The translations under genes and the position numbers were made by a program. This document shows, piece by piece, positions 1-7,331 of a stretch of 17,189 nucleotides of DNA. Position 1 is the stretch's first letter, and each line of letters opens with the position of its first letter. The notes under the pieces were generated by a model. That model ran no database searches. It had not been told where the DNA came from and saw only the letters and a program-made list of their open reading frames with translations. Source of the DNA: Bacteroidota bacterium (GTDB taxonomy: Bacteria; Bacteroidota; Bacteroidia; Chitinophagales; Chitinophagaceae); assembly GCA_025361325.1 (NCBI GenBank), contig JANYAL010000310.1:1-17189 (forward strand), in the 5' to 3' direction.

Positions 1-974
1 GCGGCCGTGCGCCTGGCGCGGGTGCCGGGCCTGCGGCGGTCGAAGAAGCGGGAATAGTTCTCTATTCCGCTGCAGTATCCCAGTTCACGTATCATTTCAA
101 GATCGTAGTTCACTCTTTCGCTTATACGCTGTGCCTCGATGTATTTATTTGATTGTTTGAAGTAGGCTTCCTGGGCCAGGCACTCATCCTGTATGTCGTG
201 CACCACGTTCAGGAGCATATCCTTCGGGGCCACATAGAGATTGGCCGGGAAGATGGCCGCATTGTCCACGCTGCTGATGCGTTTGCCGCTGCTCAGCTCC
301 AGGGTCTCGATGGAATCGATCTCATTGCCGAAGAAACTGATACGATAGCCAAAGTCCGCATAAGGCAGGTTAATGTCGATGGTATCGCCCTTTACACGGA
401 ATGTGCCTCTGGTGAAATCTCCCTCGCTGCGGTTATACAGGGAATTCACCAGGGCATGCAGGAATCCCTGCCGCGCTATCACCTGTCCCTGGTGGATCCG
501 GATGATGCCGTTCTCATAATCGGTGGGGTTGCCCATGCCGTAGATGCAGCTCACGCTGGCCACGATAATGATGTCCCTCCGTCCGCTCAGCAATTGTGCT
601 GTGGCCTGCAGGCGAAGCTTGTCCAGCTCCTCATTTATGCTTAGGTCCTTTTCGATATAGGTATTACTAACGGGCATGTATGCCTCAGGCTGGTAGTAGT
701 CGTAATAGGAAACAAAATAGCCAACCGCGTTGTCCGGGAAGAATTGTTTGAACTCGCCATAAAGTTGTGCCACCAGGGTCTTGTTGTGGGTAAGCACGAG
801 GGTAGGCATCTGCACCTGCCGGATCACATTGGCCATGGTAAAGGTCTTGCCGCTACCCGTAACGCCCAGCAGGGTCTGGTATTTTTCCCCGTTCAGCAGG
901 CCTTCGGTGAGTTGCCCGATGGCTTGCGGCTGGTCGCCGGCGGGAGCGTATGTTGACTGTAGCTTGAATAACAC
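1..974 (-). CDS. uvrB: UvrB, excinuclease ABC subunit B (N-terminal half, runs off the left edge)
   Basis: UvrB is the DNA-damage-verifying helicase-like subunit of UvrABC nucleotide excision repair in the cytoplasm. About 324 codons are present out of a family length near 670. The N-terminus has the typical GDQPQAI signature (residues 13-19), Walker A GVTGSGKT (37-44) and the beta-hairpin YYDYYQPEAY (90-99) that inserts at the lesion, followed by VASVSCIYGMG. No ATG is available: an in-frame TAA lies five codons upstream, so the GTG at 974-972 is the best start. Identity is certain from the N-terminal motifs. The last 6 or so residues before the edge (after PGTR) no longer match the expected Pro-aromatic-Cys-Leu-Leu-Asp run, and the bases there are unusually GC-rich, so the extreme edge may be an assembly artefact. 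The helicase C-terminal and UVR domains lie outside the window. Confidence 0.96.
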   Translation of the reverse strand, partial: MLFKLQSTYAPAGDQPQAIGQLTEGLLNGEKYQTLLGVTGSGKTFTMANVIRQVQMPTLVLTHNKTLVAQLYGEFKQFFPDNAVGYFVSYYDYYQPEAYMPVSNTYIEKDLSINEELDKLRLQATAQLLSGRRDIIIVASVSCIYGMGNPTDYENGIIRIHQGQVIARQGFLHALVNSLYNRSEGDFTRGTFRVKGDTIDINLPYADFGYRISFFGNEIDSIETLELSSGKRISSVDNAAIFPANLYVAPKDMLLNVVHDIQDECLAQEAYFKQSNKYIEAQRISERVNYDLEMIRELGYCSGIENYSRFFDRRRPGTRARRTA

Positions 975-1209
975 TTTAGTGATGGGTTATTTTTTTAGTG
1001 CCAGGTGAGGAAGTTTATGGTATTGATAAAACAGATGGGGTTTAACAAGTTAACAAAGCTGACAGGTTTGATAAAGAACGTCCTCCACCAGCACTGTTAA
1101 GTTTTTAAACTGTATCAACCCAACTTTGCCAAACGCGCTAACACAGATGCTGGCAGGGCAACAAATTTACCCCATATATTTCATAGTGCTTCCTGCGCCC
1201 GTTAATATT
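975..1209. other. Intergenic region between the amidase 3' end and uvrB
   Basis: This 235-base non-coding gap lies between two minus-strand genes. It should hold the 3' end of the uvrB leader and the uvrB promoter, plus anything downstream of the amidase stop. I see no convincing small gene and no strong hairpin. The only promoter-like element is the TAAATTTG box at 1169-1162, listed separately. Confidence 0.6.
1162..1169 (-). promoter_or_regulatory. Possible -7 element (TAAATTTG) for uvrB
   Basis: On the minus strand the bases read TAAATTTG, matching the Bacteroidota -7 consensus TAnnTTTG. No TTG is seen at the usual 19-21 base spacing upstream, and the implied leader to the GTG start would be about 180 bases. 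The match may be chance in AT-rich sequence. Confidence 0.25.
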
Positions 1210-2853
1210 CTATCTGAACAGGGCGGGATGAACGGAATTGAAATCCGTAACTTCCTGGAAGGCCTTTACGATGGCCAGCAGGTTTGCTTCATCATACAAT
1301 TTCCCCACCAGGGTGATGCTGGTAGGCAGCGCTCTCTTATTGAATCCGGTAGGGAAACAGATGGCCGGGTGCCCGGTGAGGTTGGTGATGGCGAGTTGGT
1401 TTCCTCCCCAGGTTGGGCAAAGAAAGGCATCATACTTGTTGATCACTGCATTCACCTGTTGCATCAACAGGTACCGGTGCCGGTACGCATTGATGTATTC
1501 TACGGCCGGGATGAACCTCGATGTACGGAACTGGTTTGGCCAGTCGCCCTTATTCTGCATGGTGAGCTGGTCGGCCATATGCGACAGGGTGAATGCATCG
1601 AACTGGGCGGCACACTCTGCCCCGATGATGATACCCATCATGTCAAAATTATAGATACCTGAATCCGGGAAATCCACGGGAACAAGTTTGGCACCGAGTT
1701 TACGGTATACGTCCAGCACCTTCATTTCGTTGCCCATGGTATCACCCCTGTCGAAATAGTTTTTCGCATAGGCGATGGTCAATTTCGACCAGTCTGCCTT
1801 ACCGGTATAATTGAACGGCATGTTTACAGCGCATTGATCCTTACCGTCTGTACCGTGCAGGTAGTTGAACACCACCGCGGCATCTTCGGCGCTCCGGCAG
1901 ATGGGCCCCACCTTATCCAGGCTATAGCTTAATGCCATGGCACCGGTTCGGCTGGTGCTTCCAAAGGTGGGTCTCAGGCCGGTAGCGCCGCAGGTGGTGG
2001 AGGGGGATATGATGGATCCATAGGTTTCCGTACCAATGGCAAAGGGTACCAGCCCTGCTATGGTTGCAGCCGTGGAGCCAGCAGAGGACCCGCTTGACCC
2101 ACGATTCAGGTTCCAGGGATTCCGTGTCATGCCACCGTACCAGTGATCTCCCATGGCGAGGGCGCCCAGGGTGAATTTTGCAACAAGTACCGCGCCGGCA
2201 TCTTTCAGTTTCGTGTATACAAAAGCATCCTCGTCAATGACCTGGTCCCTGAAGGGCGCAGCACCCCAGGTTGTATGAGTCCCCCTGACGGCAAAAAGGT
2301 CCTTCAGCCCGTAGGGTATTCCATGCAGGGGCCCCCGGTACATACCGGCGGCGATCTCCTTATCCGCCTGCCTGGCCTGGCTTAAGGCTATATTCTCAGT
2401 GATGGTGATGACACAGTGCAGGGTATCCCCGTATTTCCTGAGGCGGTCTATGAAGAAAAGGGTAAGCGTTTCGGAACTGATCTTTTTGTTCCTGATCAAT
2501 GAGGCCAGCTGTAACAGGGAATAAAAGGCCAGTTCATTTCTGTTGGCAGGAACGGATACATTGTTTGGAATGTTCCAGTTCACCGGGTTCTGTTTTTTGT
2601 TAAAGGTCATTCCCGGTAGCACAGGAGTTTGCCAGGTACTGAGGGGTACGCTGTTGTCCAGTTTGTACTTACGCATTTTATCATATTCCTTCCTGTTGAA
2701 TTTCACATCATCGAAGAGGGAATCCCTTTCTGCGGGACTTAACTCCAGTCCGATCACCCGTTCAGCTGCCGGAATATCATGGATGGTAAGAGTATCCTGC
2801 GAAGACGCAGTTATACAGACCAGTAAAAGAAAAGATAAGAAGAATTGTTTCAT
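1210..2853 (-). CDS. Secreted amidase, amidase-signature family
   Basis: This 547-aa enzyme of the amidase-signature superfamily (GatA, FAAH, malonamidase) hydrolyses a carboxamide. It starts with a signal peptide (MKQFF followed by SFLLLVCITASS, cleavage near residues 17-20), so it should act in the periplasm or at the cell surface, which excludes a role as the tRNA-amidotransferase subunit GatA. The Ser-cisSer-Lys triad is visible: Lys184 in YGLKDLF, cis-Ser256 in RGSSGSSAGS, and nucleophile Ser280 in TETYGS. The 24-residue spacing between the two serines equals that known from FAAH and malonamidase. The usual TDTGGS around the nucleophile is changed to TETYGS. The first 100 residues before the amidase core are an extra N-terminal segment. 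The gene follows the 354-aa unknown gene after an 85-base gap on the same strand, so co-transcription is possible. The substrate cannot be told from sequence. Confidence 0.9.
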   Translation of the reverse strand: MKQFFLSFLLLVCITASSQDTLTIHDIPAAERVIGLELSPAERDSLFDDVKFNRKEYDKMRKYKLDNSVPLSTWQTPVLPGMTFNKKQNPVNWNIPNNVSVPANRNELAFYSLLQLASLIRNKKISSETLTLFFIDRLRKYGDTLHCVITITENIALSQARQADKEIAAGMYRGPLHGIPYGLKDLFAVRGTHTTWGAAPFRDQVIDEDAFVYTKLKDAGAVLVAKFTLGALAMGDHWYGGMTRNPWNLNRGSSGSSAGSTAATIAGLVPFAIGTETYGSIISPSTTCGATGLRPTFGSTSRTGAMALSYSLDKVGPICRSAEDAAVVFNYLHGTDGKDQCAVNMPFNYTGKADWSKLTIAYAKNYFDRGDTMGNEMKVLDVYRKLGAKLVPVDFPDSGIYNFDMMGIIIGAECAAQFDAFTLSHMADQLTMQNKGDWPNQFRTSRFIPAVEYINAYRHRYLLMQQVNAVINKYDAFLCPTWGGNQLAITNLTGHPAICFPTGFNKRALPTSITLVGKLYDEANLLAIVKAFQEVTDFNSVHPALFR

Positions 2854-2938
2854 GCATTTAGTTTTATACTTTCAAGCTACTGAAAATAATGAGCATTCGG
2901 AGGGCGTATTATTCCTGCCTTCTTTCGGCCAGGCGATC

Positions 2939-4003
2939 TCAGGCGATATATACTTGTTTGCTTTTATGCAGTTCTTCAGCCCTGGCAACCAGTTCCGGAG
3001 ATGGATTTTCCAGGGGTATGCAATGGGGATACACCTCCTGTATAAAGGCGATATAGGCATCGGTGTACCGGTTGCGTTTGCTATTTCTTTCTGCCGCCAA
3101 GGATTCATGGGTGAATATATCATTCCATTGCATGCCGAAATAGCGGTTGAATATATCTTCCCTTACCCGAAAAAAACCGGGATAACATTCTTTGGTATAC
3201 CTGATATTGCGTTTGGTTTCTTCCATACCCCGGGTACTTACATACCGTTCATCGAAAGGAGCAAAGGAGGTATAAGCGTCTATCCAGTCGTGCACAAGTT
3301 CCAGTAACCGGCCCCAGCGCCATACGATGGCGTCGTAGCGGTTGATCTCGGGTTGCCATGCCGATTCGATGCTGAACCTTTCCATGGAGAATACGATGCT
3401 GTCGGGAACGCCAAAAGCGGCTGTTGTGGCCATCTCATCAAATTTGGCAAGCAGTGCCCTGTTCCTTCTTACATATACCGGCTGGTACATTTCGGCTGCC
3501 CATTGTATGTCCTTCTCCAACGCCTCACGGCTCAGTATGGAACCTTCCATGGCCTTGTCCAGCCCTTTTTCTATCAACAGCCTCAAGAAACTGGGGTAGT
3601 TTATGCCGGATCTTCCCAGTGCGATCACTTCCCGGATCGGGGCCTGTAATTTATCCTTGTCGGGGTGGTCATTATAGGATGGCAGGCTGTTTTCATAGGC
3701 TTCCAGGGTCTGTTGCAAGAGGGCATTGTCATCATAGGTGCCTGAAGCAGCATATTTTTTCTGGCCTTCGGCAGCAAGGGCTTCACCATAGGCGGTGCTG
3801 AAATCAGTGAACAGGCCTTCGGTGGTCAGTTTGGCGGTAAAGGCACTTACATCATCCATTTCAAGGGCAAAAGCTTCCATCCTGTCCATGGCATCGCTCA
3901 TGGTATCGAAGGCCTTCCCGCTCATTTTTTTATCCCTGCATTCCTGCATCATGTTGCGGAAGGTACCCAGCATGGCATCGGAATAGGTCTTGTCTATAGG
4001 CAT
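2939..4003 (-). CDS. Conserved-looking hypothetical protein (354 aa), second gene of a two-gene unit
   Basis: I do not recognise this protein. It has no signal peptide, no membrane segment and no nucleotide-binding or metal-binding motif. It looks soluble, mostly alpha-helical and acidic, rich in Met and Ala near the N-terminus (residues 10-50) and in aromatic residues in the second half. Trp residues cluster in the stretch VWRWGRLLELVHDWIDAY, about residues 227-244. It ends in a short charged helix with AEELHKSK. The ATG lies one base after the TGA of the 222-aa gene (TGATATG), so the two are almost surely translated together and their products may interact. Codon choice and coding pattern look native. 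A cytoplasmic structural or regulatory role is possible, but nothing in the sequence proves one. Confidence 0.85.
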   Translation of the reverse strand: MPIDKTYSDAMLGTFRNMMQECRDKKMSGKAFDTMSDAMDRMEAFALEMDDVSAFTAKLTTEGLFTDFSTAYGEALAAEGQKKYAASGTYDDNALLQQTLEAYENSLPSYNDHPDKDKLQAPIREVIALGRSGINYPSFLRLLIEKGLDKAMEGSILSREALEKDIQWAAEMYQPVYVRRNRALLAKFDEMATTAAFGVPDSIVFSMERFSIESAWQPEINRYDAIVWRWGRLLELVHDWIDAYTSFAPFDERYVSTRGMEETKRNIRYTKECYPGFFRVREDIFNRYFGMQWNDIFTHESLAAERNSKRNRYTDAYIAFIQEVYPHCIPLENPSPELVARAEELHKSKQVYIA

Positions 4004-4004
4004 A

Positions 4005-4673
4005 TCAGCAAGGTTTATAAAGTTTATGGAGGGCTATCTTTTTTTCCATTTCTACATCGTTCACCGGTATCAGTCTCCGGTGGCGGTCCTCATACAGGAG
4101 CTTATAATCCAGGGTCCATCCCGGTTTCCAGTTCCGGGCGTTGGGGAGTTGGTTTTCCTGCCATATTTTTTTTCCGCTGTCCATGGCCTCCTGTGCGTGA
4201 TCGTTGCATTCTTTGCGCCAGGCTTCGGGTATGATCGCCTGCTGGTATACTTCGATATTCTCCATGGCGATGAAGTCGGAGTAGAAAAAGTCCACCAACT
4301 GATCCACTGTGATGTCAATATTGTTTTGCTGGTGTACCTGGTTCACCATCTCCACGATCTCCATGTCGGTCTGCATGCCATCTATCTTTTCTAATATCGC
4401 GGCGGATGCTTCTGCCCGTATGAATTCCTTGCAATTTTCGTATACCTTTTTCCGGTAGGTCTCCTGGTCCTTCACTAAAGCGATGGCATTCTGTACACTC
4501 AACCGGCGGAACTCATCCGACTTTGCCTGCAGGTCTTCCAGGCTGCTGCAGGAGGCCACAAGTCCGTACATCGCTTTTTCCGACTGGTAGGAATGCGTAT
4601 AGACGTTACTGTGCTGCCGGCGTTTCATCCGTGCCTCGTAATAGAGAAGGTAATCATTGAAGATAGTATCCAT
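4005..4673 (-). CDS. Hypothetical protein (222 aa), first gene of a two-gene unit
   Basis: This is an unrecognised, soluble, charged and helix-rich protein. The N-terminal third (MDTIFNDYLLYYEARMKRRQ) is rich in Tyr and basic residues. The centre has two acidic helices with the run VDQLVDFFYSDFIAMENIEV, and the C-terminal part has a Trp-rich patch (WKPGWTLDYKLLYEDRHRR) before ending in HKLYKPC with a C-terminal Cys. There is no signal peptide and no catalytic motif I can name. The ATG at 4673 follows an AT-rich spacer without a clear Shine-Dalgarno sequence. The 82-base gap from mgsA, with a possible terminator, suggests the pair has its own promoter. The downstream 354-aa gene begins one base past its stop, pointing to a shared complex or pathway. 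Confidence 0.85.
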   Translation of the reverse strand: MDTIFNDYLLYYEARMKRRQHSNVYTHSYQSEKAMYGLVASCSSLEDLQAKSDEFRRLSVQNAIALVKDQETYRKKVYENCKEFIRAEASAAILEKIDGMQTDMEIVEMVNQVHQQNNIDITVDQLVDFFYSDFIAMENIEVYQQAIIPEAWRKECNDHAQEAMDSGKKIWQENQLPNARNWKPGWTLDYKLLYEDRHRRLIPVNDVEMEKKIALHKLYKPC

Positions 4674-4699
4674 GGAGTGCTGTTTATCTGGGTACTAAT

Positions 4700-4736
4700 A
4701 TAAAAAAGAAATGATGATTATTTCAATCAAATCATC
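4700..4736 (-). terminator. Possible Rho-independent terminator of mgsA
   Basis: On the minus strand, just after the mgsA stop, a 7-bp perfect stem GATGATT/AATCATC (4736-4730 and 4719-4713, 10-base loop) is followed by a T-rich run (ATTTCTTTTTTAT). The stem is AT-rich and therefore weak, but its position and T tail fit termination before the unknown gene pair. Confidence 0.45.
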
Positions 4737-4755
4737 CATACGTAAACAAACCCAA

Positions 4756-5214
4756 TCATTTATGTAATTTCCTGTTCAGGTACCTGCTGTAGTCAGGAAT
4801 GATGGTCTTGTATTCTTCCTGTATCAGGGGTGAGGTGAGTATAAAATCAGCCGTGGCCCTATCGCAGGCCAGTACGATATTCCAGGTAACGCCCAGTCTT
4901 AGTAAGGCTTTAACGTCACTGTCGTGCGGCTGTGCTTCCATGGGATCCCAGAAAAAGATCAGTATATCGATCTTCCCTTCGGCGATCATGGAACCGATCT
5001 GCTGGTCGCCCCCGAGGGGTCCACTCAGCATCTTTTTTACGGGGCGGTCCAGTTTGTCTTCCAGCATCTTTCCGGTAGTACCGGTTGCAAGGAGTTCATG
5101 CCGGGCGAGGGCGGACTTGTTGTAAACGGCCCATTCGATCAGGTCCGACTTCTTGTTGTCATGCGCCACCAGGGCTATCCGTTTACTTTCGTTCCGTTTT
5201 CTTATGTTGTTCAT
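4756..5214 (-). CDS. mgsA: Methylglyoxal synthase
   Basis: MgsA converts dihydroxyacetone phosphate to methylglyoxal and phosphate, a cytoplasmic overflow bypass of lower glycolysis. With the start chosen here the protein is 152 aa, the same length as the E. coli enzyme, and aligns with it almost throughout. In this numbering the phosphate-binding and catalytic residues are present: His18 and Asp19 in LVAHD, TGTTG at 44-48, catalytic Asp70 in SGPLGGDQQ (E. coli Asp71), Asp90 in FFWDP, His97 and Asp100 in PHDSD. An upstream ATG at 5253 would add 13 residues (MGDFFVSIENKWC). I prefer the ATG at 5214 because of the family length and because the upstream ATG overlaps the probable -7 element of its promoter. 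The gene is divergent from typA. Confidence 0.96.
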   Translation of the reverse strand: MNNIRKRNESKRIALVAHDNKKSDLIEWAVYNKSALARHELLATGTTGKMLEDKLDRPVKKMLSGPLGGDQQIGSMIAEGKIDILIFFWDPMEAQPHDSDVKALLRLGVTWNIVLACDRATADFILTSPLIQEEYKTIIPDYSRYLNRKLHK

Positions 5215-5250
5215 ACACCATTTATTTTCTATTGATACAAAGAAATCCCC

Positions 5251-5281
5251 CAAAGTGACCTCCTGCGGTATTAATCTACAA
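5251..5281 (-). promoter_or_regulatory. Probable mgsA promoter (TTG-N20-TCACTTTG)
   Basis: On the minus strand, TTG at 5281-5279 is followed after 20 bases by TCACTTTG (5258-5251), one mismatch from the Bacteroidota -7 consensus TAnnTTTG. Transcription would start near 5245, leaving about 30 bases before the ATG at 5214 and excluding the ATG at 5253. It lies back to back with the typA promoter. Confidence 0.4.
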
Positions 5282-5287
5282 TTAACC

Positions 5288-5317
5288 TTGCCATCCGGCT
5301 TAAATAGCGTACCTTTG
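5288..5317 (+). promoter_or_regulatory. typA promoter, Bacteroidota type (TTG-N19-TACCTTTG)
   Basis: TTG at 5288-5290, a 19-base spacer and TACCTTTG at 5310-5317 fit the Bacteroidota primary-sigma consensus of a -33 TTG and a -7 TAnnTTTG exactly. Transcription would start near 5322-5325, giving a leader of roughly 85-90 bases before the typA ATG at 5411. Confidence 0.75.
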
Positions 5318-5410
5318 CGGCCTAAAAATCAGCCACAAGAGAATCATCTGCAAGGGAAAGGCCGTAAGACCTGAATTGCATTTTTTAGCTTGAGGTTCAA
5401 TGCTTTAACA

Positions 5411-7222
5411 ATGAATATAAGGAATATCGCCATCATTGCGCACGTAGATCATGGCAAGACGACACTGGTGGACAAAATATTGCATAGTACCAATATCTTC
5501 CGGGATAACCAGGAAACGGGCGAGCTTATCATGGATAGTAATGACCTGGAAAGGGAAAGAGGCATCACTATCTTCAGCAAGAATGTTTCTGTTAAGTATA
5601 AAGACGTTAAAATCAACGTTATAGACACGCCTGGCCACAGTGATTTCGGTGGTGAAGTAGAAAGGGTATTGAAGATGGCTGATGGTGTTCTCCTGCTTGT
5701 CGATGCATTTGAAGGTCCTATGCCCCAAACCCGTTTTGTATTGCAAAAGGCATTAAGACTGGGATTGCACCCGATTGTAGTAATCAACAAGGTAGATAAG
5801 GCCAACTGCCGTCCTGATGAGGTACATGATGCGGTATTTGAATTGTTCTTTAACCTGGATGCCACAGAAGAGCAACTTGATTTTCCCACTATTTACGGAA
5901 GCAGCAAACAAGGGTGGATGAATACCTCTCTGGAACAGACGGATAATATCTTTCCGTTGCTGGATGCCATCCTGGAATTTGTACCTGAACCCAAAGTAAA
6001 TGAAGGCACAACACAGATGCAGATCACTTCATTAGACTATTCCTCCTTCCTGGGCAGGATTGCAGTTGGGAAGGTAGCCCGGGGTATCGTACGTGAAGGA
6101 CAGGCCATTGCCCTGGTACAGGCAGACGGAGGTATAAAGAAAATGAAGATAAAGGAATTATACACTTTTGAAGCACTGGGTAAAAAGAAAGCGACTGAAG
6201 TGAGTGCGGGAGATATTTGCGCATTGGTGGGACTCGACCAGTTCAATATAGGCGATACGGTCTGTGATGCGGAATTCCCGGAGGCATTGCCCCTGATCAG
6301 TGTGGATGAACCCACCATGAGCATGTTGTTCAGCATTAACAATTCACCCTTCTTTGGAAAAGACGGGAAATTCGTTACCTCACGTCACTTACGGGACAGG
6401 CTGATGAAAGAAACGGAGAAGAACCTCGCCTTGAAGGTGGAGGATACAGACGGGGCAGACAGTTTCCAGGTCTTCGGACGCGGTATCCTGCACCTGGGTA
6501 TTTTGATAGAGACCATGCGACGGGAGGGATATGAACTGACTGTAGGACAGCCGACTGTTATCATAAAAGAGATTGATGGTAAGAAATGCGAACCCTTTGA
6601 GACCCTGGTAGTGGATGTACCGCAGGAATTCAGCGGAAGGGTAATAGACCTGGTGACCCAACGTAAGGGTGAGATGCTGATCATGGAAAGTAAGGGCGAG
6701 ATGCAACACCTTGAATTTGATATCCCTTCAAGAGGTCTGATCGGCCTGCGCAGCAATATGCTTACCAATACGGCAGGGGAAGCCGTGATGGCTCACCGCT
6801 TTACCGATTATCGTCCCTGGAAAGGGTCTATACCCGGAAGGAGCAATGGTGTGCTGCTATCCAAGAACTCAGAAAAGACGACTGGTTATTCAATCGATAA
6901 ATTGCAGGACAGGGGCACTTTCTTTGTTGACCCGGGAGAAGAAGTATATGCCGGGCAGATTATTGCCGAGCACATCAAGCCGGGCGACCTGGTAGTAAAT
7001 GCTACGGAACCCAAGAAGCTCACCAATCACCGGGCCAGCGGTAGTGATGACGCCAGCCGTATTGCTCCCAAGACCCTGATGACCCTGGAAGAGTGCATGG
7101 AGTACATCCAGCAGGATGAGTGTATTGAAGTAACGCCAAAGAATATACGGATGCGCAAAGTCATACTCAATGAAGATGACAGGAAGCGCGTACAGAAATC
7201 CATGGTTTCGGAAGCTGTTTAA
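5411..7222 (+). CDS. typA: TypA/BipA translational GTPase
   Basis: TypA (BipA) is a ribosome-binding GTPase of the EF-G/LepA class, involved in 50S assembly and stress or low-temperature growth. The protein is 603 aa, normal for the family. The G domain shows G1 AHVDHGKT (residues 10-17), switch I RERGITI (48-54), G3 DTPGH (72-76) and G4 NKVD (126-129). The C-terminal part has the EF-G-like domains, with RGLIGLRS and the BipA-specific tail containing the RASGSDDA run and ITPK-like VTPKNIR. An in-frame TTG at 5390 could extend it by seven residues, but the ATG at 5411 begins MNIRNIAIIAHVDH as in the family and is preferred. The gene is monocistronic: it has its own promoter at 5288-5317 and a strong hairpin terminator 22 bases past the stop. 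Confidence 0.98.
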   Translation: MNIRNIAIIAHVDHGKTTLVDKILHSTNIFRDNQETGELIMDSNDLERERGITIFSKNVSVKYKDVKINVIDTPGHSDFGGEVERVLKMADGVLLLVDAFEGPMPQTRFVLQKALRLGLHPIVVINKVDKANCRPDEVHDAVFELFFNLDATEEQLDFPTIYGSSKQGWMNTSLEQTDNIFPLLDAILEFVPEPKVNEGTTQMQITSLDYSSFLGRIAVGKVARGIVREGQAIALVQADGGIKKMKIKELYTFEALGKKKATEVSAGDICALVGLDQFNIGDTVCDAEFPEALPLISVDEPTMSMLFSINNSPFFGKDGKFVTSRHLRDRLMKETEKNLALKVEDTDGADSFQVFGRGILHLGILIETMRREGYELTVGQPTVIIKEIDGKKCEPFETLVVDVPQEFSGRVIDLVTQRKGEMLIMESKGEMQHLEFDIPSRGLIGLRSNMLTNTAGEAVMAHRFTDYRPWKGSIPGRSNGVLLSKNSEKTTGYSIDKLQDRGTFFVDPGEEVYAGQIIAEHIKPGDLVVNATEPKKLTNHRASGSDDASRIAPKTLMTLEECMEYIQQDECIEVTPKNIRMRKVILNEDDRKRVQKSMVSEAV

Positions 7223-7244
7223 TTTCACCGTTCATATAATTACT

Positions 7245-7275
7245 GATCCCCCGTTCTTACGGGGGATCTTTATTT
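7245..7275 (+). terminator. Rho-independent terminator of typA
   Basis: A perfect 9-bp GC-rich stem GATCCCCCG/CGGGGGATC (7245-7253 and 7260-7268) with the 6-base loop TTCTTA is followed by TTTATTT. This is a strong intrinsic terminator 22 bases after the typA stop. Confidence 0.9.
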
Positions 7276-7306
7276 CAGGTATGCCGGGCGACCGGGTATT
7301 TATATT

Positions 7307-7314
7307 TAAATTTG
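7307..7314 (+). promoter_or_regulatory. Probable -7 element (TAAATTTG) of the methyltransferase gene
   Basis: TAAATTTG matches the Bacteroidota -7 consensus, lies just past the typA terminator and ends 17 bases before the ATG at 7332. No TTG is seen at the usual spacing upstream, so the -33 part is weak or missing. Confidence 0.45.
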
Positions 7315-7331
7315 TGGTCCAAATCAAAAAA

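Noticed and set aside
1126..1662. A 178-codon plus-strand reading frame over the 3' end of the amidase gene
   Set aside because: It is antisense to a gene with a full catalytic triad and shows no recognisable domain; it is a shadow of the amidase codon pattern.
2543..3307. A 254-codon plus-strand reading frame spanning the amidase start, the 85-base gap and the end of the 354-aa gene
   Set aside because: It runs antisense across two minus-strand genes and the gap between them, with no family motif; the opposite-strand frames have consistent protein features and coupling.
5215..5253. Upstream ATG of mgsA at 5253
   Set aside because: It would add 13 residues beyond the standard 152-aa length and overlaps the probable -7 element.
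5390..5410. TTG start extending TypA by seven residues
   Set aside because: The ATG at 5411 gives the family N-terminus directly, and the extra residues match nothing.
7170..7331. In-frame 54-codon N-terminal extension of the methyltransferase
   Set aside because: It overlaps the end of typA and crosses its strong terminator and the probable -7 box; the ATG at 7332 sits just before the cysteine motif.
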